DNA from: Domibacillus sp. PGB-M46
GTDB taxonomy: Bacteria > Bacillota > Bacilli > Bacillales > Domibacillaceae
Assembly (NCBI RefSeq): GCF_022668875.1
Contig: NZ_JAKGCR010000026.1
Span: forward strand, 1 to 59,334
DNA length: 59,334 nt
Reading direction: 5' to 3'
In this document: piece by piece, positions 1-8,655 of the stretch
How the letters are laid out: every line of letters begins with the position of its first letter
How positions within the stretch are numbered: the stretch's first letter is position 1
Notes under the pieces: generated by a model
The model's database searches: none
Seen by the model: the letters and a program-made list of their open reading frames with translations, nothing else
What the model was told of the DNA's origin: nothing
Position numbers and translations under genes: made by a program

Positions 1-41
1 GCCAGCGTTCGTCCTGAGCCAGGATCAAACTCTCCAAAAAA
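1..41 (-). rRNA. rrs: 16S rRNA, 5' end only
   Basis: Read on the minus strand this begins with the universal 16S start, GAGAGTTTGATCCTGGCTC, followed by AGGACGAACGCTGGC. Only about 40 bases lie inside the window and the gene continues past the left edge. It is the first gene of an rRNA operon transcribed leftward from the two promoters near 176-324. The mature 5' end is set by analogy with B. subtilis and may be off by a few bases. Confidence 0.97.
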
Positions 42-123
42 GTTTGACTTGCTCATTTGTTTCTATTAAAACACGGGGTGTTTTTAATAGAAGATAAAAA
101 TTTAAAACGTTGACGTTTATTTT

Positions 124-141
124 GTTCAGTTTTCAAAGATC
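124..141 (-). promoter_or_regulatory. rrn boxA antitermination element
   Basis: The minus strand reads GATCTTTGAAAACTGAAC between promoter P2 and the 16S start. It matches the boxA of Bacillus rRNA leaders (TGATCTTTGAAAACT), where Nus factors bind the RNA and protect rRNA transcription from termination. Its place in the leader is as expected. Confidence 0.8.
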
Positions 142-175
142 AATTTCCTTTTCGGTCGTTTCCGACAGCTGAATA

Positions 176-204
176 ATCATATCAGTCAGGATGTTTTAAG
201 TCAA
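176..204 (-). promoter_or_regulatory. rrn promoter P2 (SigA)
   Basis: On the minus strand there is a -35 TTGACT (199-204), a 17-base spacer and a -10 TATGAT (176-181). This is a near-consensus SigA promoter about 135 bases upstream of the mature 16S end. With the second promoter 119 bases further up it forms the tandem P1/P2 pair typical of Bacillus rRNA operons. Confidence 0.85.
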
Positions 205-294
205 GAACTTTTTATCAAAAGTATTATTTTAATAAATGGTTATTAAAACTTATAATCACTTTACGTTTGCCACGTTTCATCGTGACAGGTAAAT

Positions 295-324
295 AATATA
301 ACAGATTTATAAGTAATGAGTCAA
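295..324 (-). promoter_or_regulatory. rrn promoter P1 (SigA)
   Basis: On the minus strand there is a -35 TTGACT (319-324), an 18-base spacer and a -10 TATATT (295-300). It is the upstream member of a tandem rrn promoter pair. An A/T-rich stretch lies further upstream, as in many strong rRNA promoters. Confidence 0.75.
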
Positions 325-565
325 CAATAATTTTTCGCAATCAATTATATAGAAATAATTAATATCAGTGAATGATTTTTGCCGTATACTCATGCTGTCT
401 TAGAGACAGCATAAAATATAACGTATTGTTATCCCGTCGTCAATCCTTTTTTATTCATCTTTTATTACCACTGTTGGATTTTCAACCCTAACTTTTTCTT
501 TTTTCAACCATAGTGCTAAATATACGGATAAAACAGATAATCATTAACATACTGAAAACACAGTG
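325..565. other. Intergenic, A/T-rich; one palindrome
   Basis: No gene is visible. The stretch holds an A/T-rich region upstream of rrn P1 and a 21-base palindrome at 392-412 (ATGCTGTCT, spacer TAG, AGACAGCAT) whose role is unknown. It could be a binding site or the relic of a terminator. Confidence 0.5.
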
Positions 566-599
566 AAAAAGCTTGTGCTTTTAAAAGCACAAGCTTTTT
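566..599. terminator. Bidirectional terminator
   Basis: A perfect palindrome with AAGCTTGTGC arms is bordered by A-runs on one side and T-runs on the other, so it can work in both directions. On the minus strand it can stop transcription from the lipoprotein genes before the rrn promoters. Confidence 0.75.
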
Positions 600-795
600 C
601 ACCAGCAGTTTCCCTTTGCGAAGATGGGCAAAAAGTAATTTTCCGTCCGGATATGGTTTTGTGTATGCCCAAAGCGAAACATGAAAATAGGGTCATAAAG
701 ATAGCTGCAAATTAATTGTAGACTTTCCTAATATCACTTAACTTTTTATTACCTTTTCACCAATAACATCAAAGACAAGCAGTTGATTGGGTGTT

Positions 796-1197
796 TTAAA
801 ATCCTTCGTCAGATGGCTGTAAGCTGAATGTCTCCGTTTGTCCGCCCCATTTGATCATCACTTTCACATCCTGATCCTCTTGAGTTATCATACAGCCGTC
901 ACACCAACTTCCTGTTTTGATTAAAACCCCATCTTCATTTAGTTCGTCTGTTCCTTTTGAGCTTCCAGAATTCGTTTCAATAGAATAGCTGATTTCCGCT
1001 GGCGGTGCACCTTTTCCTGTATATTGGATTTTGTACTCCGTGGATTCACTTTTTTTACTCTGGGGAGTTACTTGGTAATTCACATACCAATTTGTACTTT
1101 CCCCTGCAAAATTATAGCGCGATTTCCATCCGCTTTGACAGCCGCTTAACAACAAACTTGCCATAAAAAGAAAATAACAAAGATGTTTTTTCTTCAT
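796..1197 (-). CDS. Putative lipoprotein, unknown function
   Basis: A 133-residue protein beginning MKKKHLCYF. A hydrophobic stretch is followed by the lipobox LLLSGC, which predicts diacylglyceryl modification of Cys20 and anchoring to the outer face of the membrane. The rest is hydrophilic, with a CDGC pair near residue 99. I recognise no family. The start is set at 1197 because AAGGAGCG lies 7-8 bases before it; an in-frame ATG 14 codons further up has no good ribosome site and would bury the signal peptide. It is read in the same direction as the YdhK-like gene upstream, but a terminator separates the two, so it probably has its own promoter. Confidence 0.75.
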   Translation of the reverse strand: MKKKHLCYFLFMASLLLSGCQSGWKSRYNFAGESTNWYVNYQVTPQSKKSESTEYKIQYTGKGAPPAEISYSIETNSGSSKGTDELNEDGVLIKTGSWCDGCMITQEDQDVKVMIKWGGQTETFSLQPSDEGF

Positions 1198-1388
1198 ATT
1201 GCTCGCTCCTTGTATTCTAACTGCTCTTTCTTTGTACAATATAGAGCACCTTATTAGACAGATGACCCGGCTAGTTCAGCTTTCGAGTTACTGTTAAGAT
1301 TATTTTAGCACAACGTACTATAAAAGTAATTTTTTTCTATACGGTTAAGTCACTTAACGCTCCCTCTCCCCACTGTCCCCTTGTATAC

Positions 1389-1423
1389 AAAAAAGTCCGG
1401 GGAATCTACTGATTCCTCGGACT
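1389..1423 (-). terminator. Rho-independent terminator after ydhK-like gene
   Basis: On the minus strand the arms AGTCCGAGGAATC and GATTCCCCGGACT flank a 4-base loop and are followed by TTTTTG. It lies 30 bases past the stop of the YdhK-like gene. Confidence 0.85.
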
Positions 1424-1453
1424 CCCCATACATCGCGCATTTGGTATTAAAGG

Positions 1454-1969
1454 TTATTTAGCAGAAAGTTCACTTTCTGTTACCCATTTATGATTGGTTA
1501 CTTTTTCTCCGCCGTTAGTCGGCGTGTAATCAACCATATACACTGTGGTCTGCTCATCTGATTCAATTGCAGCTTTAGCACCTTTCATGCCTTCTAGGTG
1601 ATCCGTATCTAAAGTAACTTCTGTGCCAGGCTCTATTGGTTGTTCACCAGCACCCTTGACCTCTTCGTGAATAATCCACTTGTGATTCGCAACCCGTTCA
1701 CTACCGGTCGTCGGAGTGTAGGACATTGCATACACTGTTGTGTCGTAAGCACCAGAAATGGTTGCCTCAGCACCTTTCATACCCTCCATATGACCATCTT
1801 GAATAATAGCCTGGCTTCCTATTTTAAAAGCCGGATTTTCTGCTTCTTTTAACCCTTCAGGAACTTCGGCTGAGCCAGAATGATTCGTTTCTTCTTCTAC
1901 CGCGTCGCTCCCGCATCCACTTAAACCGATGATTGCTGCAATACCAAGCATATAGATTATCTTTTTCAT
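1454..1969 (-). CDS. ydhK: YdhK-like lipoprotein, two DUF1541 repeats
   Basis: A 171-residue lipoprotein. The signal peptide MKKIIYMLGIAAIIGLSGC ends in a lipobox with Cys19. Then comes a low-complexity acidic linker and two tandem DUF1541 modules (about 47-108 and 109-168). Each carries a DGHMEGMKGAEA or DHLEGMKGAKA segment followed by TTVY and YTPT and ends in NHKW. This is the architecture of B. subtilis YdhK. The biochemical role of DUF1541 is not established. Surface anchoring is inferred from the lipobox. The ribosome site AGAGGCGG precedes the ATG. A terminator follows and no partner gene is evident. Confidence 0.88.
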   Translation of the reverse strand: MKKIIYMLGIAAIIGLSGCGSDAVEEETNHSGSAEVPEGLKEAENPAFKIGSQAIIQDGHMEGMKGAEATISGAYDTTVYAMSYTPTTGSERVANHKWIIHEEVKGAGEQPIEPGTEVTLDTDHLEGMKGAKAAIESDEQTTVYMVDYTPTNGGEKVTNHKWVTESELSAK

Positions 1970-2259
1970 TTTTCCGCCTCTTGGTTGTTAATATGAACAG
2001 GCTTATCCGCAACTGTTTATGTATTAAAGCATTTTATCATTGCAGCGGCCAAGGTTTCTCCTTTCCTTATTCATCCTGCCTGTCTGAGAACCGTTTAAAA
2101 ACAAGAAAAAAGGGCTATCTTGCATTTGTTCTTTTTTAAAATTGAATGGCGCCTGCAGAAAGCTAACAATTAAACCTTTTTGTATAAGCTGTTCATCAAT
2201 GATCCATAATGGTACTGTTCGTCCCAAACCTAACTCCTATAGCTTGAAACCCTTTCTGC

Positions 2260-2285
2260 AGCCGGGTTCCCACCTGGCTTTTTTT
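2260..2285 (+). terminator. Terminator-like hairpin
   Basis: The arms AGCCGGG and CCTGGCT (one G-T pair) flank a 6-base loop and are followed by seven T. No intact gene lies directly upstream on the plus strand. Confidence 0.55.
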
Positions 2286-2403
2286 GTATATGCTCCTTTC
2301 GGCGGCTTTCATTTCAAGCTCACTTTATTATTGACAGGTACCTTGGACAAAGGAAGGTGTTTAAGGCTTCCTTAGTGGGGTGCCTATACAACTAAACCCT
2401 CTA

Positions 2404-2429
2404 AAAACCAAAACAGCTGTTTTGGTTTT
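2404..2429. terminator. Bidirectional terminator-like palindrome
   Basis: A perfect 26-base palindrome centred on AGCT, with arms reading AAAACCAAAACAG, followed on the plus strand by more T. It is probably an intrinsic terminator left from a lost gene. Confidence 0.6.
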
Positions 2430-2898
2430 TTTATTGTAAGGAACAGGTTTGCCTTCCTGTTATCAGGGTATGATTAGTAAAGTACCACCCCCACCTAAAG
2501 CTTACTCATCTTTTTTCCGGAGAGCGTTTGGTTCTTCGGTTCTTTTTTGTTTGTTTTTCTTTAAAGGGGACATTTTCCTTCTCAACATTTTCTCTACTCT
2601 TTTTCATGTCCATTGTTCGCTTTGTTAACCACCTTGGGCAAATCCTGACAAAAAAAGCTGATTTAGAAGTCCATCGTTCGGTAGCGTTGAATTTCACAGC
2701 TATTACAATAATGGAGCAACGGGTAAAACTTTTAGATCCTTCCACAATTACTGTAACAAGAGTTTCTTTAAACGGAAATGCAGGTGCTGATTCAATCGAA
2801 GAGAAGATGTGCTAAACGCGAATTTGGCAATACATCGATGGGAAACTCAAAATTATCTCGGGCCATTGCAGTTCCGTTAAATAATTTTGAAAAGGTGA

Positions 2899-3540
2899 GC
2901 AAATTTAAGACCCATATTAACAAAAGAACTCCCTGTAAAAGAGTTCCGCTATTATCGGCTGAAGGAAGAGCTGCAAACCTTTTGCAGAGAAAATGGAATG
3001 AATACTTCTGGATCGAAACAGGAAATCACCAGTAAAATTGCTGTTTTTCTTGAAACAGGAGATATCAAAAGGCCATTAAGAAAAACAAAACCGCCTGCTC
3101 CTGAAGCTCTGCAAAAAGAGTTGAGCCTGGAAACGGTGATTACTGAACATCACCGCTACAGTCAAGCAGTGAGAGCTTTTTATAAAGCTGTTTTCCCAAA
3201 CTTTCATTTTTCTACATACATACAAAACTGCTTTAAAAAGAATAGCGGTAAAACGTATAGGGGTGTTGCCAACGCCTGGCATGAGGAGCATCAGCGTTTC
3301 AAGAATCCTGCATATAAAACCGACATTGCTCCCCAATTTGAATATAATCAATTTATTCGGGACTCTTTGCGGGCCCATATATATTTCTGTATGAATTCTC
3401 CTCAACGTGTACATAATAGGTGTAGTGAGGAAATCCCCATTTTCTCATGCAATATCCCAGTCAACATGCGCAGTCAGAGCCCCCTCTGGCTGTTTTTTAT
3501 TACGTCTTGTTGTTCGGCAAGCATAGTAAAGTGGTGGTGA
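2899..3540 (+). pseudogene. Broken SAP/DUF6434-type gene
   Basis: The frame reads RPILTKELPVKEFRYYRLKE, then TFCRENGMNTSGSKQEI and FLETGDI. This looks like the SAP-type DNA-binding fold of Bacillus DUF6434 proteins and is followed by a segment running to about FEYNQFIRD. From memory the family starts almost directly with the RPxLTK motif. Here no start codon precedes it: the codon before it is TTA and the frame is closed by TGA at 2896. The only ATG (2998) lies inside the SAP motif. After FIRD the sequence turns into unrelated Cys-rich residues, so the family's C-terminal end is also missing. I read it as a gene that has lost its start and its 3' end. A shortened expressed protein cannot be excluded. 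Confidence 0.6.
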
Positions 3541-3546
3541 TAAAAA

Positions 3547-3843
3547 ATGGATTTCCCAACCATACACACGAATTTCTGGGACGCAGTCACTGCCGTTCCT
3601 TTAGTTATGATCTTAACTCAGATCATTAAATTGAAATTTAAACCGCCTAAGGCGTTCGTTCCTACTGTAGCACTAGTGATTGGGCTTCTTATTGCTGTCT
3701 TCATCAGTCATCCATACCATTTATCTTCTGGTTTATTTATGGGCTGGTTTTATGGATATGCGGCGGCTGGCTTATATGCCTCCTTAAAAGCAAACGTCAT
3801 TTCTTTTTTTAAAAATTTCATGGTAAGAAACACGAGTGAATAG
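3547..3843 (+). CDS. Small holin-like membrane protein
   Basis: A 98-residue hydrophobic protein with two or three membrane segments: about 14-26, 37-54 and 62-80, the last being Gly/Ala/Tyr-rich. It has a short charged tail. Size and arrangement resemble phage-type or Bacillus holin-like proteins, but there is no signature motif and no endolysin gene beside it, so this is only a resemblance. A GGTGGTGA ribosome site precedes the ATG. It begins six bases after the decayed SAP-type frame, so it may have inherited that gene's promoter. Confidence 0.6.
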   Translation: MDFPTIHTNFWDAVTAVPLVMILTQIIKLKFKPPKAFVPTVALVIGLLIAVFISHPYHLSSGLFMGWFYGYAAAGLYASLKANVISFFKNFMVRNTSE

Positions 3844-3923
3844 CTCATATAATCCGCACAAAGAACTCACCCTAACTACCCATCTCTTGCTTTGATGTTT
3901 TTAAAACACGCTTGTCCCTTTAC

Positions 3924-3954
3924 GCAGCCATGCATTCGGACAGGCTGCTTTTTT
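3924..3954 (+). terminator. Terminator
   Basis: The arms GCAGCC and GGCTGC flank a 13-base loop and are followed by TTTTTTA. It lies 80 bases downstream of the holin-like gene. Confidence 0.7.
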
Positions 3955-4099
3955 ATCCTCTGGCTTTTGGACTTTTAAACGGAATTGCTTCTTTAAATAA
4001 ACACTCCCTCGCGTCTCTTTGGAGTTATCACCTCTCTGATATTGCCTATCTTCTTTGCGGAGCACTGTGAATATGCGTCGTTCTCGTGAGTACGTTATA

Positions 4100-4228
4100 C
4101 TACAAACCAAATAACAGACCCACATACCGAATAATGGATGGCAGCAGCACGACCCACCAGCTCCAGTCGATTACGCCCAACAATTTCAAAACAACGAAAA
4201 TCATCGTTAGTATATTTAAAATCCCCAT
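4100..4228 (-). CDS. Tiny two-helix membrane protein
   Basis: A 42-residue protein, MGILNILTMIFVVLKLLGVI followed by DWSWWVVLLPSIIRYVGLLF. It resembles the family annotated in Firmicutes as transmembrane Fragile-X-F protein: short, two helices, a Trp-rich turn. The start at 4228 is chosen because AAGGAGGGCGTG stands directly before it; the longer frame from 4312 has no ribosome site. Function unknown. Confidence 0.65.
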   Translation of the reverse strand: MGILNILTMIFVVLKLLGVIDWSWWVVLLPSIIRYVGLLFGL

Positions 4229-4329
4229 CACGCCCTCCTTGTTTTTAAAAAGGAAACTATTTTCCCTATTAAGCATGCCACGAGCTGTACCTGCCCTTTC
4301 GTATTCATTCAACGGTTATATTCTGTATA

Positions 4330-4353
4330 AGCAGGAGAAATCTTACTCCTGCT
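4330..4353. terminator. Terminator-like hairpin
   Basis: The arms AGCAGGAG and CTCCTGCT enclose an 8-base loop with short T-runs on either side. No clear gene ends here. Confidence 0.45.
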
Positions 4354-4541
4354 TTTCCAAAAAGACGGCGCCAATCATTAGTCTGTAATAATGTGTTTTA
4401 AAGAAATCATCCTTTTTCTTAACTGTATATTCGTATATTTGTAGACAGCAAGGTCACATCATACTGCCTACCTTGATCTATGACTGCTTTAATCACCACG
4501 TATTATGATGTTTCATATCAATTTACAGGAGGTCATTAGAA

Positions 4542-4874
4542 ATGTTTTTCGCCAACACTCAACCTCCCCCTTATTATGCGGTGAACTTCACTTCCCAAAG
4601 AATGGATAAGGAATCGGACAGCTACTATAAGGCGCCTGATCTAATGGTCGAACTTGCTTCTAAACAGCCGGGCTTTTTAGGCGTGAAAAGTGCGAGAGAA
4701 CAAAACGGATTAGGGATCACCGTCTCCTACCGGGGTTCATTAGACACTATTGCACAATGGAAAGAAAATTTATCGCAGCAGAGAGCACAAGAAAAAGGCA
4801 AAAAAGACTGGTACTCATCCTGCATAACCCATATTTGCAAACTGGAAAGAGACTATGCAAATGAAGGCGCCTGA
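4542..4874 (+). CDS. Antibiotic biosynthesis monooxygenase (ABM) domain protein
   Basis: A 110-residue single-domain protein of the dimeric alpha/beta-barrel (ABM) superfamily. The pattern is YYAVNFTS, then a helix, then FLGVKSAR, GLGITVSYRG and a C-terminal WYSSCITHIC strand. Members act as cofactor-free oxygenases, haem-degrading enzymes or of unknown role; the substrate cannot be told from sequence. It is cytoplasmic, with no signal peptide. AGGAGGT lies 8 bases before the ATG. It is a single-gene unit closed by the terminator at 4901-4933. Confidence 0.78.
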   Translation: MFFANTQPPPYYAVNFTSQRMDKESDSYYKAPDLMVELASKQPGFLGVKSAREQNGLGITVSYRGSLDTIAQWKENLSQQRAQEKGKKDWYSSCITHICKLERDYANEGA

Positions 4875-4900
4875 TCAACTTTGTGTTTGGCAAGAAAGAA

Positions 4901-4933
4901 AAAAGCTTCTCCTATGAGGGAGAAGTTTTTTTG
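4901..4933 (+). terminator. Terminator after ABM gene
   Basis: The arms CTTCTCC and GGGAGAAG flank a short loop with A-runs before and TTTTTTT after, 27 bases past the stop. Confidence 0.85.
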
Positions 4934-5024
4934 ATCGGCATCATTTTATTTTTCGCTTCTTTTAAACTAACGGCGGATACCGGAATGTTTTCCGGCACAT
5001 ACACTGAAGATAAAAAGGAATTTT

Positions 5025-5252
5025 ATGCTTATGACAAATGGAGCTCAGCTATCCAGTGAACAGTTAAATACGATTCGATTTGCGCATAAGAATTTCTTAA
5101 AGCATGCCGCTCTTGAACTGCACTACGAGCGATTAAAACTGGCCAACGCGAGTGATCACCAAAAGTATTATCAATACGCTGAATTGCAATATTTTCATAA
5201 GTCTAGGGCTCTTCATTCTAAAAGCCAATTTTCAGCTGCTTCTTTTATGTAG
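5025..5252 (+). CDS. Small hypothetical protein
   Basis: A 75-residue hydrophilic, His/Tyr/Lys-rich protein, probably helical (QLNTIRFAHKNFLKHAALEL). No family recognised. AAAAGGAA precedes the start; an ATG two codons in is equally possible. A strong terminator follows. Its own ribosome site and terminator support a real gene, but the sequence carries no functional hint. Confidence 0.55.
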   Translation: MLMTNGAQLSSEQLNTIRFAHKNFLKHAALELHYERLKLANASDHQKYYQYAELQYFHKSRALHSKSQFSAASFM

Positions 5253-5274
5253 AAAGTTACATAAAAGCACAAAA

Positions 5275-5302
5275 AAGCCAGGATATCCTCTTATCCTGGC
5301 TT
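5275..5302. terminator. Bidirectional terminator between convergent genes
   Basis: The arms AAGCCAGGAT and ATCCTGGCTT flank an 8-base loop, with A-rich sequence to the left and T-rich to the right. It serves the plus-strand small gene and the minus-strand Lrp gene. Confidence 0.88.
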
Positions 5303-5322
5303 CTTTCCTTTTGATTCGTCTA

Positions 5323-5733
5323 TTATTTATTAATCACAATCGATAATTTATAATTCGCATGCTTGTTTAAATCTACTAAAAATTGATCTAATGTTTCATT
5401 GGATGAAAATCTGCACTCAAGAAGATAACAGCCATCGCCACTAATTTTATAATTGTTTATTACATAGTTATCTTGTGTATTTACAAATGAAAGATAAGGA
5501 CCGTGATTCGGACTGTTTGTGTAAATCGTAATCAAAGCATGTATAAAACAACCTATTTTAACTTGATTGACTTTAATGGTATACCCTTCGATTACTCCGT
5601 TATCCTCTAATTTTGCCACTCTAGAAGCGGCTGCTTGTCCTGTCAAATGGACCTTTTCACCCAATTCTTTCATGGTAATGCGGCTGTTTCGAGATAACTC
5701 TTCTAATATTCGCATATCTGTATGGTCCAGCAT
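5323..5733 (-). CDS. Lrp/AsnC-family regulator
   Basis: A 136-residue Lrp/AsnC-type transcription factor. The N-terminal winged helix (about 1-60) has the family pattern LDHTDMRILEELSRNSRITM, then GEKVHLTGQAAASRVAKLED and GVIEGYTIKVN. An RAM-type alpha/beta effector domain follows (about 65-134). Family members form octamers or higher oligomers that sense amino acids. It is slightly short for the family (usually 140-160) but complete. The neighbours are not obvious targets. In B. subtilis azlB, an Lrp-type gene, precedes azlCD; the azlCD relics here are 18 kb away, so a link would be speculation. Confidence 0.88.
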   Translation of the reverse strand: MLDHTDMRILEELSRNSRITMKELGEKVHLTGQAAASRVAKLEDNGVIEGYTIKVNQVKIGCFIHALITIYTNSPNHGPYLSFVNTQDNYVINNYKISGDGCYLLECRFSSNETLDQFLVDLNKHANYKLSIVINK

Positions 5734-6137
5734 TCAATCAATCCTTTTCATAGGGTATGAAGTATTTTATGTAAATGAATTCTTCTCAATGAATGGGTAA
5801 TAAATATTAAAATGGATCTTATCCACTGAGGCGATTAAGCAATTCCTTCTTTTCTATTTTTGTCGGGAGAACATAAACCGATAATGGCTGAATGAAAACC
5901 CGGCACAATTACTTTTTTAATAGTAAAAATCAGACCGGCTTTCGATTCTTAAACACCACTTTTTAAATGACCCTCTATATTCTCCCCGGCGAGGATATAG
6001 TTTCGCTCATTTTAAAACATAATACGTTTTGCTTTCAAAATTCAAGTCAAACGGCTAAAAGACTTGATTTTATCCATGTAAATGTGAATTGGTCACAGTA
6101 TAAACTATACGTAGATCAAAGAAAAGGAGTAATACAC
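5734..6137. other. Intergenic region between lrp-type and MBL genes
   Basis: The open frame upstream of 6138 has no ribosome site or family match and is treated as leader. No clear operator is seen. Promoters for the two divergent genes must lie here. Confidence 0.4.
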
Positions 6138-6896
6138 ATGAATATACAACAAATTCGAAACGCAACAATCGTTGTCCAATATGCAGGAAAGAAGTTTTTA
6201 ATTGACCCATTTTTGGCGGAGAAAGGTACGTACCCGCCCTTCCCAAATTCGGTAAGACAAGATCAAAACAATCCTTTAGTCAGCCTGCCCACATCCATTG
6301 AAGAAATCATTAACGTAGATGCAGTTATTGTTACTCACCTGCACCTAGACCACTTTGATGATGCTGCCAAAGAAGCACTGCCAAAAGAGATCAAAATGTT
6401 TGTACAGAATGAAGAAGATGCTGGAGAGGTGAAAAAAGCCGGCTTCCAAAATGTCGAGGTACTGCAGGAAGATACCGCCTTTGAAGGAATCCGGTTAATC
6501 AAAACAAAAGGCGAACACGGAAGAGGAGAAATCTTGAAGCTCGCTGGCCTTGTGTGCGGTATTGTTTTCAAGCACCAAGACGAAAAAACATTGTATGTAG
6601 CTGGGGATACGGTATGGTATGAAGCAATCCAAGATGTGATTGATACCCATAAGCCAGAAATCATCGTAGTAAATGGTGGAGACAACCAGTTCCTAGAAGG
6701 CGGTTCTCTTGTAATGGGGAGAGACGATATCTATGAAGTGCATAAAGCTGCCCCTCACGCTAAAATTATTTCTGTCCATATGGAAGCTGTTAACCATTGG
6801 ACATTATCCAGAGAAAAATTAAAAAGCTTCGCCGAGGAAAAAGGATTCTCTACGAGCCTTTCAGTGCCAGAAGACGGCGAGTCTTACACATTTTAA
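6138..6896 (+). CDS. MBL-fold metal-dependent hydrolase
   Basis: A 252-residue metallo-beta-lactamase-fold protein. The metal-binding motif THLHLDHFD sits at 66-74. Further ligands are a His in the GEHG segment, the AGDT Asp and the late ISVHMEA His. It resembles UlaG-like and other predicted Zn-dependent hydrolases of Bacillus; substrate unknown. Cytoplasmic. The start at 6138 is chosen because AAAAGGAG lies just before it; the frame is open for 57 codons further up but without family character. It is closed by the hairpin at 6976-7015. Confidence 0.85.
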   Translation: MNIQQIRNATIVVQYAGKKFLIDPFLAEKGTYPPFPNSVRQDQNNPLVSLPTSIEEIINVDAVIVTHLHLDHFDDAAKEALPKEIKMFVQNEEDAGEVKKAGFQNVEVLQEDTAFEGIRLIKTKGEHGRGEILKLAGLVCGIVFKHQDEKTLYVAGDTVWYEAIQDVIDTHKPEIIVVNGGDNQFLEGGSLVMGRDDIYEVHKAAPHAKIISVHMEAVNHWTLSREKLKSFAEEKGFSTSLSVPEDGESYTF

Positions 6897-6975
6897 ACTG
6901 AAAGACGTTCAGACATTGTTGTCTTCATTTTATTTCGTCTAATTTTTAAGCATTCATTTGCTCTTCCGAAATATA

Positions 6976-7015
6976 AGAAGCTCATGATTATCAATGATAT
7001 AATCACGAGCTTCTT
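6976..7015. terminator. Terminator, twin of the one at 54591
   Basis: A long stem with arms AAGCTCATGATTAT and ATAATCACGAGCTT lies about 80 bases after the MBL gene. Nearly the same arm sequence recurs at 54591-54631 after the second KinB-like kinase. Confidence 0.75.
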
Positions 7016-7135
7016 ATTTATTTAATTATTGGTCAACAGCTGACCAAACTGCTGATAAAACGGTGACCTTCTAAAGGAGCATGCACAAAAGACAGTTTAA
7101 AAAGCTGAAATTTATTTTGTTAGGAAGTGCAGTTT

Positions 7136-8446
7136 ATGATAAGGGAAACAGAAGACACCAGAGGGGCAAAACAGCAGCCTTCCTGGCTGCAAGGTTATAT
7201 TGATTCACCTGAAAAACAAAAACAACTTTATAAAAAAACATTAAGAGTGGTAATCCTTGCACAAATCTTTGGAGGCGCAGGACTTGCTGCCGGTATAACA
7301 GTAGGCGCCCTTCTCGCACAAGATATGCTGGGGACGGAAAGTGGTGCAGGGATTCCCGTTGCCTTACTTACTTTAGGATCTGCAGGGGCTGCCCTGCTTG
7401 TAGGCAGGCTTTCACAGCGTTTTGGGCGCGGAACAGGACTTGCAGCCGGTTTTCTTGCTGGCGGACTGGGTGCGATAGGTGTTATCATCGCTGCCTTAAT
7501 CAGCAGTATTGTACTTTTATTCGCTTCCTTGCTTATTTATGGGGCTGGTACCGCCGCAAATCTGCAGGCACGATATGCCGGCACAGATCTGGCGACACCT
7601 AAACAGCGGGCAACGGCTGTGAGCGTGGCTATGGTTTCGACTACTTTTGGTGCAGTAGCGGGCCCTAACCTGGTCGGTGTAATGGGGGAATTTGCAGGTT
7701 CTATCGGTATTCCAGCTTTGGCTGGTCCCTTCATCTTGGCGGCTGCTGCTTTCATCCTTGCCGGACTGGTTCTCTTACTTTTTCTTCGGCCAGATCCTCT
7801 AGTTGTATCTACAGCCATAGCAAATGCCCAGGGGAAAGACGGGACAGTGCAGGAATCACGTAAGGAAAGTTCTGTAATAAACAAAAGAGGAATTGTCGTA
7901 GGCGCTGCTGTTATGGTTTTGACTCAATTTGTTATGACGGCCATTATGACCATGACACCCGTTCATATGGAACACCACGGCCACAGTTTGAGTGAAGTGG
8001 GGCTGGTCATAGGTTTTCATATAGGCGCTATGTACTTTCCCTCGCCTTTGACAGGCTTGCTGGTAGATAAAGTGGGTCGTACGGCAATGGCTGTTGCTTC
8101 AGGTGCTACACTTCTAGCCTCCGGTATACTGGCAGCTTTTGCACCGGGAGACTCAACGGCACTGCTTATCTGCGCGCTGATACTGCTTGGTGTTGGCTGG
8201 AACTTTGGCTTAATAAGCGGCACAGCTCTTATTATAGATGCAGCACACCCATCTGTTCGGGCAAAAACACAGGGATCGGTTGATGTCCTGCTTGCATTAT
8301 CGGGTGCATCAGGCGGTGTGTTATCGGGCGTGGTAGCCGCTCATTATAGTTATGCGGCACTATCTCTTTCTGGAGCAATTCTGTCACTATTGCTTATTCC
8401 TGTAGTTGTTTGGTCTCGAAAGACTCAAAGCAAAGATTTGATATAA
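7136..8446 (+). CDS. MFS transporter
   Basis: A 436-residue major facilitator with about 12 membrane segments. After a 40-residue charged N-terminus the helices run from VVILAQIFGGAGLAAGITVG to the C-terminal SGAILSLLLIPVVVW. The loop between helices 2 and 3 carries GRLSQRFGRG, the MFS motif A, and a similar VDKVGRT stands in the second half. The central loop (about 230-250) is hydrophilic. Substrate unknown; it resembles Bacillus permeases annotated as multidrug exporters. The start is put at ATG 7136, as TAGGAAG lies 8 bases upstream; a GTG at 7127 overlaps that site. Confidence 0.88.
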   Translation: MIRETEDTRGAKQQPSWLQGYIDSPEKQKQLYKKTLRVVILAQIFGGAGLAAGITVGALLAQDMLGTESGAGIPVALLTLGSAGAALLVGRLSQRFGRGTGLAAGFLAGGLGAIGVIIAALISSIVLLFASLLIYGAGTAANLQARYAGTDLATPKQRATAVSVAMVSTTFGAVAGPNLVGVMGEFAGSIGIPALAGPFILAAAAFILAGLVLLLFLRPDPLVVSTAIANAQGKDGTVQESRKESSVINKRGIVVGAAVMVLTQFVMTAIMTMTPVHMEHHGHSLSEVGLVIGFHIGAMYFPSPLTGLLVDKVGRTAMAVASGATLLASGILAAFAPGDSTALLICALILLGVGWNFGLISGTALIIDAAHPSVRAKTQGSVDVLLALSGASGGVLSGVVAAHYSYAALSLSGAILSLLLIPVVVWSRKTQSKDLI

Positions 8447-8655
8447 ATCTCTCTATTTGATCTCTTTTAATGAGTTAGTCCGGCATCAATGCAGCGTTTT
8501 ATCTGACAAGGGGCGGTTAGGTTCCAGTGAATAAAGGCAATTTTCAGCAAGTAACTAAATGCTACTTTTTCCTGTTTCCCCGTCTCTTGTTTAATCACAG
8601 GAAACAATGTTTAATTCATTTCAACGAGCTAGATTCTCACACGTCCCTGGTTGTC

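Larger units (their letters stand above)
1970..2898. other. Intergenic stretch with two terminators, no convincing gene
   Basis: No gene I can defend. Open frames on both strands (for example 2528-2815) lack ribosome sites, are low in complexity and match nothing I know. Two hairpins with T-runs at 2260-2285 and 2404-2429 suggest that genes once ended here. Confidence 0.5.

Noticed and set aside
2528-2815. 95-codon plus-strand open frame
   Set aside because: No ribosome site, Phe/Ser-rich start derived from T-rich DNA, no family resemblance; an equally long frame exists on the other strand.
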